Shown here: piece by piece, positions 11,601 through 21,459 of the stretch
Layout: the number at the start of each line of letters is the position of its first letter
Position numbering within the stretch: position 1 is the first letter of the stretch
The notes under the pieces: generated by a model
The model's input: the letters and a program-made list of their open reading frames with translations, nothing else
What the model was told of the DNA's origin: nothing
Databases searched by the model: none
Position numbers and translations under genes: made by a program
Assembly: GCA_018398765.1 (NCBI GenBank)
Contig: JAHBMJ010005934.1
Span: 72,001-136,000, forward strand
Direction: 5' to 3'
DNA: 64,000 nucleotides
DNA from: Chromera velia
Taxonomy: Eukaryota > Sar > Chromeraceae

Positions 11601-14600
11601 TGACCGACCAACAGAAAGGACAAACGTTCAGATCAAGAGAAGGGACAGACGCTTCGCTTTGGTCCTGCACAAGACAGATCATCCATCTCACTTGAGTCTG
11701 GTCCAGCGAGCCTTTCAATATCTCCAATCAAAGAATGAAAAGAATGCAAGAGAACTTCTGAGCTGACCGATGATCTTTAGACGAAAACGGCACCGCGAGG
11801 CGTCACCTCCATCCCAAGATGCTTTCATCTCAATCTCGTGAGTTCCGACTTCAAAGAGCGCATCCTCAACTGCCTGCCGGCTCAAACGAGACATGCATGC
11901 AGCATCCCGCTCGCATTCCCCGGACTCGTCCTTACTCCCTCTTCCCTCCCTTCTGACTGGAAGAGTACTTCCTCGGCGCCCCTCCAAAAGGCGACACCCT
12001 CGTCGGCCTCTCTGATCACCTCGATGGGACAGGAGAGTCCCGGCTTCACTGCACGGATCCGTACAACCCGACAGGGAGTTGCAGGCAGTAAGATTTGCTC
12101 AATGGACGAAAAAACAAGAAAATGAGATACAGGCGGGCTGTTTTCAACTCTACGCGAAGAAGCAAAGAGTGATTGGTCACAACATGAAGACAATTGGTCG
12201 GACAAATTTGTTGGAGGGGGCGTGGGGTGAGGGTGGTGAAGCACGGACTGCAGAGTGGCTACTGGGGCTTGAAGTCAAAAAGGAGATTCAATGGAGGGAC
12301 AACCAGGAACTCAAAAAAGGAGATTCAATGGAGGGACAACCAGGAACTCAAAAAAGGAGATTCAATGGAGGGACAACCAGGAACTCAAAAAAGGAGATTC
12401 AATAGAGGGACAACCAGGAACTCAAAAAAGGAGATTCAATGGAGGGACAACCAGGAACTCAAAAAAGGAGATTCAATGGAGGGACAACCAGGAACTCCAC
12501 ATAACGAGCAACAGGCAGGGAATTTGCGCATTGTATCTTGAGTCACATTTAGTCCGTCCGACACACAGTGACGAAACGGGTACAAATGGAGCAAACACAC
12601 TCAGGCGCACCACCCGAGTGACTCAGCAGAGGGTCCAGGTCAGAATCTCTGGGCAAGGGTGTCCCCAAACCAAGAAATCCAAAAGAGTTTTCACCTCCAC
12701 CGAATGCCCACAAGTCCGTCACCAGAATGAAGCCGCTCGCCCCAATATTCTTCGGAAGCGATCGTACTCTGAGCCGCCCTTCACTATCGGCCGCAAAAGG
12801 TGTCAACTGGAAATTTGCTCCCCACATGTACAATGTCCCATTTCTTCCAAGAGCCATAGACATACCGATGGAGGAAGTACTCACCTGAGCCACGTGTCCA
12901 CCGAGGCTGACCATCCGGGGGTTTCTCCTGAGCTCCTTGTCACCCAAACCCAGCTGGCCATACTCGTTAGACCCAAAGCTGTGCACCCTCCCAGAGCGGG
13001 TGAGAACTAGGGAGTACGATCCTCCTGCCGCCGCTGCAAAAGCGAACTCTTCCCCCAGAGTAATTCTTCTTGGCTGCATCTCCCTTTCATCAGCAGACCT
13101 GCTCTAGCCCGTGCACAATTGTCCTTTTTCGTTGCTCCCCCAAGCATAGAGGGCTCCAGACGCGCATACAGCAACTGTGTGACTCGATCCTGCCGCCACT
13201 CCTATGACAGTCTCGTTTGAGAGAGCCCCACCCACAAGCGAAGGACTCCAGCGGTTTTCCTCATCGCCATGCCCAAGTCTGCCGTCCTCTCCCGCTCCCC
13301 ACGTGTACAGACGCCCCTGTTCGGTCCACGCAGCACTGCAAAGGGAGGGTCGTGGAACGAAATGAAGACTCAGTTTACAGACCTCATTTTCATTATTCGT
13401 AAAAATTCAGATGTATACAACAAATGCACATACCCCAGCACTCATACAAGTGTCGGATCAGATGGCAATTAAGAGATTTTCCTCGAGAGGCCGCCATGCA
13501 GCTGCACACGAAAAAAGGTGCTCACGATTCTGGAGAAGCCCTGCGAGAAGTTCATGAAATGAAGAGGTATACATTAAGTCAGACGCGCACACATCCATAC
13601 ACAGACAACCTACCTATGTTCCATTCCACAAGCCACTCCCACTACTCTGTCAGAAGACCCAGAAATCCCCACAGGGAGACGTATTTGCACTTCCTTTGAG
13701 AGAACCTCAAATTGGCCACCGCGCGAACTCCCCTCTCCTAACCCCAGCTGGCCGTAATCATTCTGCCCAAAGGCAAAAACAGTACCGTTTGCAGCCAGCA
13801 CCAAAGAAAACCCCCCTCGTGCTGCGTCCTTCCTCCCCCACATGCGTCCCTCGCTTCGGGCAGGCCAGGCACTCTCGTAGGTGCATGCCGTTCAGTCAAG
13901 TCCCCCACTCCCAACTGTCCATTCTCATTCCCCCCGAAAGAAAACAGCTGCCCATGGATGTCAATGAGAAGAGAGTGAACGAATCCGTGAGTGACAAAGA
14001 CTGGGCGCGCAACTGCAGAGAAGCCAGGGTCGACATCTTTGTGGGAACGTGCGAGGATGTGCACACCCCTACACAAATACCGAGCTACACCACATTGATA
14101 CCGCAGAGGAGAGAAGCGCGTCATGTGACAGCTCCGAGTCATACGCATGTTTTACCAGTGTTTGGGTGTAGACGTAGCTTGCTATGCATTTGTGGCCTTG
14201 TGTGTTTGCATGTGTGCATGCTCTTCAGCCTCTATGTGCTTGTACGTGCGCTAATGCAGAAAAATATAAATCGCATGCACGTGGAGAAAACAGGTGGTGT
14301 TTTGCGTTCGTGCGAGAGAGTCGTGCGCAATCCGCAGAGAGCTGCAGCAGTCTGAATACAACGATGTAGAGCTGTGCATATCCTTGGGATCACAAACAGA
14401 ATCTTAAATGAAGAAAAACAGACGACACGGGTGGCCAGGGCATGCATCCACGACTGACTACAGAATTCGCCTGCATTGACTTCCGAGAATCCCTCAGGGC
14501 ACTTGCAAGTGAAGCTGTCGACGATGTTCGAGCACGCCGCACGGGAGTCACAGTTGTTGCTGTCCGTGCTCCCGCACTCGTCGAAGTCGAGAGCTGCAAA

Positions 14601-17600
14601 TTTTTGTTTGGAGTATACCGAGAAAACAAACCTCCACACCAATAGAACGATAGGCGAGAAATAAACAAAAAGCAGCATAACATGACGGAACGCATGGCAG
14701 TCCACACGATTTCCCGCTCTCTGACACAGTGACGAATGAAGATCATGGGGTGACAGGCTTGGTTACCTTGGAACGAATATTTGACTCTAGATAGACTTAC
14801 TTTCGGTTCCTTGAAAGTCGATCGATTGCGTCCTGTGCGCCTCCCCGACGCCCAGTTGGCCATCATAGTTGCTACCCGTCCCGATCACACCTGCCTCCGT
14901 CACCAACATAGAGAAACTATCTCCCAAGGCCCGAGGAAGCCCCCCAGAAGCAACCTTCACCACGGGCACTCTTGAAGGCGTCAATCGGTCTTGGAAGTCA
15001 CCGACTCCCAACTGTCCGACAGAATTTGATCCCCAGCCATACAGAGTCCCATCAGCCATGAGAGCAAAAGAGTGAGAGCCGGAAGAGTGAGAACCACCCG
15101 CACTCACCTCCACCACCCTGCCAGGCACACCGATCAGTTGGGGGGTCTGCGGGGTTTGGTTGTCTCCCAACTCTATCTCACCAACAAAAATCCGCCCGAA
15201 CGAGTAGACCCTCCCAGAGCGGGTCAGAATGAGCGAGTGCGACCCCCCGGCTGCAACCATGCTCCCTTCCTCTTCTCCTCTCTCTTCAATGATCACCCTC
15301 ACAGGCAGTCTTTCAACCCGATCACCAGACGCCCCAGTGCCCAACTGCCCGTAGTGGTTGCTCCCCCAAGCGTAAACTGCTCCTGACGAACATACAGCAA
15401 CTGTGTGACAAGTTTTCATTCTGTCGCCACCTGCAGCCGCCACTCCTATGACAGTCTCGTTTGAGAGAGCCCCCCCCACAAGCGAAGGACTCCAGCGGTT
15501 TTGCTCATCGCCATGCCCAAGTCTCCCGTGATCTCCCGCTCCCCACGTGTACAGACGCCCCTGGTCGGTCCACGCAGCACTGTACACAGAAATGTATACA
15601 TACAAGCAAGTAAGCCCCCAGAAGTCAGCTTTGTCGCCTTTTCCTGGGGCTGCAGCCAACTAGACACCTACCTGTTTTACCTAGGAGTGTGAAGAATGAC
15701 TACAGACAAGAACAACACCGCTGTATATCCGTGCGATATTTTTCGTCTCTGTAGTGAAGACAGCCGAGTTCGATAATTTTTCTCCTCTCAGGAACACCCA
15801 ACAGAACGACTGCAAAGCATTCGATCGATCACAACACAGACCGACAAACGAGGCCGATACTTGGCCAAAGCATTGTGCATGCAGGGGGGCGGGAGCTATG
15901 TTCAAAACAGGTCCTTTCGTTGAAGGTACACACAGACGACAGAATGCTGCCGAAAAGCTTCTTTCTTTATCCTCTAGAACACCGACTCCTCACACCCACC
16001 TGTGAAAATCTCCACAAGCCACCCCGACCACTCGCTCAGGCACAGGTAAGCGGAATCGCCTCTGAGCCCCCCGCTACCCCCAGCCCAACCTCTCCGAAGT
16101 GGTTCGACCCCATCGAGAACAGAGTGCCGTTTGCCACAAGCACCAGAGAGTGCCCAACCCCCCCACAGGAGTCTGTGACTTCTGAGAGGGCAGGCACTCT
16201 CGTGGGTGAGTGCCGATCACTGATGTCTCCCAAACCCAATTGCCCGTAGAAATTCGTCCCGAACGAAAACAGCTGCCCCTCCTCATGTATCACGAAAGAG
16301 TGACTGTGTCCAAGCGCCACACGTCGAGGCCGCACCTGCAGAGCTGCAGGGAGCGATTAAGAAGAAGTTGGCTGATACGATGGAACAAAAGCGAACTCTG
16401 GAAAACACCAACGACTGCACCCTCTGGCCAAAACAAAGTCCTTGAACAGAGCAAGGCAAGCAAAAGTAGCAACAAACCGCTTAGGTCATTCTGCTTCCTT
16501 CCAGACTTGGAAGATATTCTGAACGAAGCAATCCAGCACATTCGACTCACCGATGGAAGCAGAAACGTGTACGCGCAGCCGAAAGCTTCTCGCCAAGGAA
16601 GGGCTGCTGTAAACCCACAGCGTATAGGACCCTCGAGCCACTCGGAGGGTGTCATGACTGGTTTCTCTGTGGTGTTCGTACTGGCAGGAGCACGCGTCAT
16701 CTGCAGGGTCTGTCAGACACTTCCTGCCCTTCAGGACCTTAAAGAAGACTCCTCCGAAAAACCTTCTATCCTGCATTAGACACATATGCAGGGTCACCAG
16801 CAGTGCGCTGTTCTTTTTCAATTCAGTCTATACAACCAGGTGTGCACGCGTACGAACCAACAACAATCAAGCGTCACAAATTATGAGATCATCTGGCTCA
16901 GTGAAACATGCGTAAACGGGGGCAAGAAAAAGTCTACAAAATTTTGAGTCAGTAACCACTTTTTTAAAAATTGACCACTCCTCCTCACCTCCCCAGCTTC
17001 CACCTCCACACGAACAGTCAGAAGGGAGACCTCAGATAGCTTGAGGTGGTACCAAACGCCCCCCACCTCGCCCTCCTCCCCACAAGCGCTTAACTTGTCC
17101 CTCGGAGAGGCCCCTACTACAGTCCCCTTCACGACCACAGAGCTGCTGTTGTCACGACCGTCTCTGTGAGACAGACTGGTCGTCAAGTCGAATGCGTTGA
17201 TGGCCTTGTCGTTGGAGGGCGGATCTGCAGAAAGTCACAATGGCACTCGCTCTGTGAGGTCTCCGTGTACAGTGACACTTGGTAGCAGAGACCCATGCAG
17301 CAGGTGGGTCGTTCGAGAACTCGGCAACGCCAAAGTGACGACAACACTGCTGACATCTCAAGATGTACGGAAACGCCTCAAGGACACGTCGAATTCATAT
17401 GCTACATGGATAGCCTGTGGCGGTGCATATACGCCCTCCTTGATGCATGACTCAAAGGACCGATGAATCGACTTGCTCGCTTCGTGCTTGATCAATGACT
17501 AAATAAATCTCTGGCGGACCTGCTGCTTGTCTTACCAGTCAGAGCCAGACTCAGTGCGAACGGGGCAACGTCGGATATCTCTCGTGCCATCACCAGTACA

Positions 17601-20600
17601 AAGATCTCACTCCCCCCTGCGCCAAGGAATGTCACTCTGGAAGCATGAGACCACGCAGCATCCCCGCAGCCTGCTGTCCTCGCATTGTCATTCACACCCA
17701 AACAGGTGCAAGATGAAGGATCAGAAGCACAGGTGGGGCCTGAGAGCACTGCCAGAGCAGTATCAACCTGCAAGCATTGATAGTGGGAGTCGGCCGCGTC
17801 AGTCACATCAGATCGACAGGGCCTCAGCAGAAGAGAAAAGAATTTCACAGAACCCAAGCTCGTGTCAAGGTGAAGAAAGGTGGGTGCAAATTACATGACC
17901 CTCGATCCGTTAAATCATGCCCGGGAGCATTCATTTCCACATCGATCTGCATCCATTCAAAGTCCGCTCTTTCATCCCCCCTCCCTTGTCCCCTCTTCTC
18001 TTCTCTGGTGGTACTTGATGCCATCTAGAAACGAATCTGCAGCATATGAAACTCAAGGTGGTCAGAATTTGGATCCCTCGTTTCTTTTTTTTCGTGGAGC
18101 GCAACAGTCCTCAGTTTGTCTCCGACAGCAAGAAAATCAGCTGAAGCTGGCCAGTCAGCGTGTCACATAGAGAGTCAGCCACTCAGTTAGCCAGCTAGTC
18201 AGTCAGTCAGTCTCTTAGTCAGCCAGCCAGCTATTCTCACCCCATTCGGGGATCCACACGTGTCCACCGCAACGCCCCAGTAACTTCTCGATGGAGGCAG
18301 CCTGGCTCGGTACCAGACTCCCGCTCGATTGGAGGTGTCTCCGTCCCAGAGACGAGTGCAATGGTTGACCTCCCCGTCGGGTGTTGCCCCAACGAGGGTA
18401 CCGTTGATGGAGACGGCCTTCAGGGGCCCCGGCACTCCAAGGGGAACCCTCCCGCTCCCACCGGCGCCTCTGCTGGCGTCATCTACGTCTGAGAGACTGC
18501 TTGTCAGGTCGAGGGCATTGACCAACTCGTCATTCAGGGGGGGATCTGCAGGACGTCACTTGGGATTGAAAATTCTCGCTGGACAAACGAGGCAACGTGG
18601 GAAAAGGACACTGCCTAGAGCACTAGGGCTGAAACTCCAAGGAAGGACGGAAACAAAAATTGTATTTGATCTAGAATCAAAAGACTAAGAGGCACAACAG
18701 AGGACACAAGGAGCAAGCGCAAGGCGCAAAAGGCACCACTGCAGACAGACCTTGGAGGTACACAGAAATCGTCAGCGTGAAGTCCGAAACCGATCCATTC
18801 CCTGACAAGAATTCGCGTGGTCTCACAAGGACGAAAGTGTCTGCGTCGCCCTCCCACCAGAAAGCGATTTTACAAGAAATCCCCGCGCGAAATCTCCCTT
18901 TGCAATTGCAGCTGGAGGGATCCGATGCACACGACATTCCTGTCATCGCTGCTAGGGCTGTGGTTGTCTGTCACGGTACAGGATGACAAAACAGAGAGGG
19001 TGGAGGAGAAAAGCACAGAGAGCGTAAGTCGGAGAGATTGACGGAAAGAAGTGGGAGAGGGAGGTCTTTCCGTTCGCTGGATGGCTTGTGGGTCACCCAT
19101 CAGATTCTTCTCTGCAGCCGTCATCAGCGGCCAGAAAATGTGTCCCATTTTGTCAATCAATGTGTCACCGGAAAAGGGGAGGAATGTGTCATTCAATTTG
19201 TCGAACAATTCTTCCTCACTCGCAAGCTGCGTGGACAGTCGTGATGATGAGCAAAACCAGTCCGAGAGTTTCCCCCCCCCATATTTCTGACCGTGTCATT
19301 GTTGCAGGTGTCCACCTGCACCATCCAAGTGGGACGTGTGGGGGGCAGCCGGAAAGTGAACCACACAGCACCCGAAGAGTCAAAGGCATCCGAAGCCGCC
19401 CCACAGAAACCGAAGTCTCCCTCTGCAGTCACACCTTCCAAGCTGCCGTTCACGCTCACGACCATCAAACCCTCTGTTTCGTCAGTTGCAGAAAAGCGCT
19501 CTGTCAAATTGTGTGCCTGACGGATGTCGTCGTTCTCAGGAGGTGACGGGGGAACTGCATAGGAGGGAGGGGGGGAAGGAAAAGAAACAATGCGACGTAC
19601 ATAGGCATTCTATGAAACGAACGAGTGATGAAAAAGGATGGCCGAGAAGGGTTGTATTTCCGCTAACAGGATCCTTGTCGAGTGGCAAGGAGCCCCAACA
19701 AGAAAAACTCCCAAGCAAGCCTACGGAAACTCGTCAATGTTTGTGGAGGTTGCGATTGTTGTGTGCATGAGCGGAGCAAAACTGCAGGAAGGTGTCAAAA
19801 CAAAATGTCCCACAAAGTACTGGTTCAAAATCGAAAAAACTGAAACGGAAAGTGGAAAGAGCATTGGGATGCTGCCACGACACACTTATGCAATGCTTCA
19901 GACTGACATCAGAGGCGTCACACACCTCAACCAAGCCAGGCGGAGAAACGGAACACTAACAAACCTTCAACAATAAGGGAGGTTGTCAAGGTGAACTCCT
20001 TCCGTGAACTCCAGAGCGGGCTCACAAGGACAAGCACATCTGTGCCCCCTTCCGACCAGAAGACCACTTTCGACTGGCTGTTCCCTCCTGCGACCAAGCA
20101 GGAAAATAAACTGTTGACAGCACGGAAAACGATCGAAAAAGAAACGGTGATGAGAGTCACAGAGGGACAGCCATCGAGCTGCAGGGTCATATCCATCTGT
20201 CCATCTGCCCTACTCAAACACTATTCGTCTTTAGAAACCCTTGCCTGCGTTCTATCATTTTGAGGTACAAAACTGCGGAGGATCGTGTGAAAGACGTGCG
20301 TTCTTCCACGCCCCTGCCCCCTTGCCCCTCACCGTTGTGTTCGTGCAGGTGTCCGCCTCGACTCTCCAAGAGGAGCCAGTCAGGGGCAGACGAAAGGTGT
20401 ACCACACACCGCCCTGAGCAAACGAAGGACCCTCGCCCCAGCAGGAGGCAGCAAAGTCTGCCTCGGCAGTCGCGTTCTCGAAGCTGCCCCTCACGCTCAC
20501 CACCATCGGACCTCCCATCTCCTCTGCTGAGAAGCGCTCCGTCAGGTTCAACGCTCTTTGGATGTCATCATTCTCTGGGGGGCCCGGCAGGTGAGGGGTA

Positions 20601-20865
20601 AGAGACGCTGCACGAAGGGAAAGGAGGGGAAGACTGCATCAAGGCAAGACACAAAGAGACTTTACTTGAGATCACCCCGATGGCCCACTTCAACCACCGA
20701 CACGAAGTGCCGCAGACGAAAGGTGATGAAGGCAGGGTCGGCATCTGCAGCTCTGACAGATTTTGAGCAGATAGACAGACCTGCAGCCTCGGGATGCGTC
20801 GCTGTTCCACCAAAGAACCGGAGAAGAGGAAATGCAAGGAATACCAGAGAGAAACTGGGGATCAT
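7187..20865 (-). CDS. Very large receptor-like membrane protein: SP, 4 beta modules, RCC1, EGF, RCC1, 2 HYR, GCC2/3, multi-TM
   Basis: One multi-exon gene read right to left. Exon 1 (20865-20781) encodes a hydrophobic signal peptide (MIPSFSLVFLAFPLL...) and joins exon 2 (20574-20333) in phase. In order follow four two-exon modules (to about 16.55 kb), RCC1 repeats (16335-14787), a calcium-binding EGF exon (14593-14459), a second RCC1 set (14148-12640), two HYR-like domains (12075-11760 and 11462-11200), a GCC2/GCC3-like cysteine-rich region (11200-10250), about eight membrane segments (10250-8620) and a Ser/Pro/Glu-rich tail ending in TAA at 7187-7189. Such mixes are known from alveolate and stramenopile surface proteins. 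The role is probably cell-surface binding or signalling, with the propellers and HYR domains outside. The second RCC1 set carries a stop and a frame change, and another frame change lies near 9180, so the gene may be damaged, splice around these, or contain assembly errors. It could also be two genes. Confidence 0.72.
8620..10260 (-). other. Multi-pass membrane region of the receptor gene
   Basis: Hydrophobic segments in order: TIGAAFGLFLLLIVVVVIYT, VKILTVFGTSLGFLALL, MLSLLVPLAVIGFIGAVGIVVV, MLGGFLFWEMMVFARRLSIP, ILTIHAVLFLLLQAVM, IEFVSLLGWFLGVMTL, ALLVLVSAPLPASLLFVSI and RVALVLLLFVYMAAFAVFSSG. That makes about eight passes. The FWEM...RRLS and N-x-x-E-x-x-SL elements are typical of the C-terminal region of GCC2/GCC3 multi-pass proteins in alveolates. 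Between about 9180 and 9200 the reading frame changes without an obvious intron, although a small AG at the join (TCGGCAG) could serve as an acceptor. Confidence 0.7.
10250..11462 (-). other. HYR-like domain 2 followed by GCC2/GCC3-like cysteine-rich region
   Basis: The exon 11462-10498 (acceptor TCTGCAG, donor GTAAGT) starts with DTEAPLLICPPPH, runs to VLVEGTDQANNAGSC as in HYR domains, and continues with ECLCKEDLY, CRPCIQNSYSG, DCICNSAYYF, CKECPLNSTC and CPFEGTC. This is the cysteine spacing of ephrin-receptor-like GCC2/GCC3 or TNFR-type repeats. It joins exon 10332 onward in phase 0 (PLCSERETG...CRQCPG), which runs directly into the first membrane segment. Confidence 0.8.
11715..12090 (-). 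other. HYR-like domain 1
   Basis: Two segments, KPGLSCPIEVIREADEG... and AVEDALFEVGTHEIEMKA...CRFRLKII, match the HYR (hyalin repeat) pattern: a proline-rich entry with a Cys-Pro, then F-x-V-G-T-H-x-(V/I), then W/A-x-D and C-x-F-x-(L/V). They join in phase 0 if a short intron of about 70 bp (GTAAGG to CCGGCAG) is removed. HYR domains are Ig-like adhesion folds. Confidence 0.65.
12281..12497. repeat. 37-bp minisatellite, about six copies
   Basis: The unit GGAGATTCAATGGAGGGACA followed by ACCAGGAACTC and six A repeats about six times with almost no change (one copy has AATAGAGG). It lies between the RCC1-B exons and the HYR exons, so it is probably intronic. It is open in several frames only because the unit lacks stops. 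Confidence 0.95.
12549..14148 (-). other. RCC1 propeller, distal set (B), damaged copy of set A
   Basis: RCC1 blades are visible at 14080-13900 (FSFGGNENGQLGVGD), 13830-13640 (FAFGQNDYGQLGLG), 13340-13110 (YTWGAG..., YAWGSNEKGQL) and 13079-12560 (HSFGSNEYGQLGLGD, YMWGAN). Set B has the same order as set A. Two lesions are seen: a frame change near 13840, inside the stretch that reads DSCGGVGHSLVLVANG in set A, and an in-frame TAG near 13115 where set A reads on through GQLGTGASGD. Neither looks like an intron. Either set B is decaying, or it is skipped by splicing, or the assembly carries small errors. Confidence 0.75.
14459..14593 (-). other. Calcium-binding EGF-like exon
   Basis: A 135-nt exon in phase with itself encodes DFDECGSTDSNNC...AACSNIVDSFTCKCPEGF...GEFC. 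The six cysteines and the D-x-D-E-C start fit a calcium-binding EGF domain. The exon lies between the two RCC1 sets. The acceptor is TTTGCAG at the high end; the donor is GTCAGT after TGTA. Confidence 0.85.
14787..16335 (-). other. RCC1 propeller, proximal set (A)
   Basis: Positions 16335-16036 give repeats with FSFGTNFYGQLGLGD and SMGSNHFGEVGLG. Positions 15590-14787 continue with YTWGAGDHGRLGHGDE, YAWGSNHYGQLGTG, a shortened YSFG repeat, YGWGSNSVGQLGVGD and GTGSNYDGQLGVG. That is about seven blades, the usual number for an RCC1 beta propeller. Each blade shows the G-x-(L/V)-(Y/F)-x-(W/F)-G-x-N-x-x-GQLG(L/V/T)G pattern and HS(F/L)(V/I/A)L. RCC1 propellers are protein-binding folds. In this position after a signal peptide it would lie outside the cell or in the secretory lumen. 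The frames are open apart from introns. Confidence 0.85.
16555..20574 (-). other. Four tandem two-exon extracellular modules (PPC-like)
   Basis: Each module has a first exon with ND(D/E/K)(I/L/A)...A-x-(N/D)-L-T, then G-(S/T)-x-x-(G/N)-A-T or close variants, a Cys, and GxVWY(T/R/H)-x-(R/K)-L-P or a variant, usually followed by V-x-(V/A)-DTC. A second exon follows with paired cysteines (for example CASDPSSC) and (T/D)xFVLV-type strands. First exons lie near 20574-20333, 19520-19300, 18545-18250 and 17225-16980. Second exons lie near 20217-19975, 18946-18740, 17800-17535 and 16700-16555. The fourth module is the most divergent and lacks DTC. The strand pattern resembles bacterial-type PPC (pre-peptidase C-terminal) beta sandwiches, but that assignment is tentative. 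Potential N-glycosylation sites (NLT, NGS, NTT) fit an extracellular location. Confidence 0.6.
18180..18238. repeat. Short TCAG-type tandem repeat in an intron
   Basis: Repeated CAGTCAGTCAGT and CAGCCAGCCAGC words occur in the intron next to the first exon of module 3 of the large receptor gene. Simple sequence only. Confidence 0.8.
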
Positions 20866-21459
20866 GACTTGAGCTGAACTGCTTACTGCCAGAACACACA
20901 CATGAGGACGCAAAGATGGTCAGATACAAAGTCTGTCACCCGATCAGACCACGGAAAGACTCCGAAACGCGCACTTGGCACCTGCGCGGGAAAACTTCTC
21001 TGGAGACGGGAAGTTGTCAGGAGACGGCAGTCAAGAACACCCCCAAAGCTTCTTTGTGCCGTCTGATGCACCACAAGAGAAAGACACGTATGAGAAGATC
21101 GCTGCAGAACTACTCACTCCTTTGGCCAGTCATATTAATAGGATTTTGACCTCATGCCGCGCAGGTTCAGATAAAGACACCAGAGAGAGTGCTCATGCAG
21201 GTCAGTCAATCATGCAGTCTCGCACGCGTGGTCCCGGATGGCATGCATGGTGGTGTGTCGCAAAAGTACAACTGCGCAGAGCGACCTTGCACCATTAAAT
21301 TCTTGCATGCACCCCCTCTTTCTTTCAAACTTCGACTCTTTGACAGAATTGAAAGCTGAGATCAAAGTGGGAACTCACCGGGCGTTCATAACTTCGTGCG
21401 TTGAATCATGAAGTTGCTGCACTGCTGAAGTCTCGACAGTCGAAAACGACCCATACATC
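20866..21459. promoter_or_regulatory. Divergent promoter region between two host genes
   Basis: The receptor gene starts at 20865 on the minus strand and the cyclotransferase gene at 21460 on the plus strand, so these 594 bp must carry both upstream regions or a shared one. GGCATGCATGG at about 21239 and CTTGCATGCACC at about 21303 contain the TGCATGC core that apicomplexan ApiAP2 factors bind. No TATA box was identified with confidence. Confidence 0.45.

Noticed and set aside
12194-13010. Plus-strand frames of 115 and 239 residues with repeated GGTTRNSKKEIQ-type units
   Set aside because: The repeats come from the 37-bp intronic minisatellite, and the rest is antisense to RCC1 exons.
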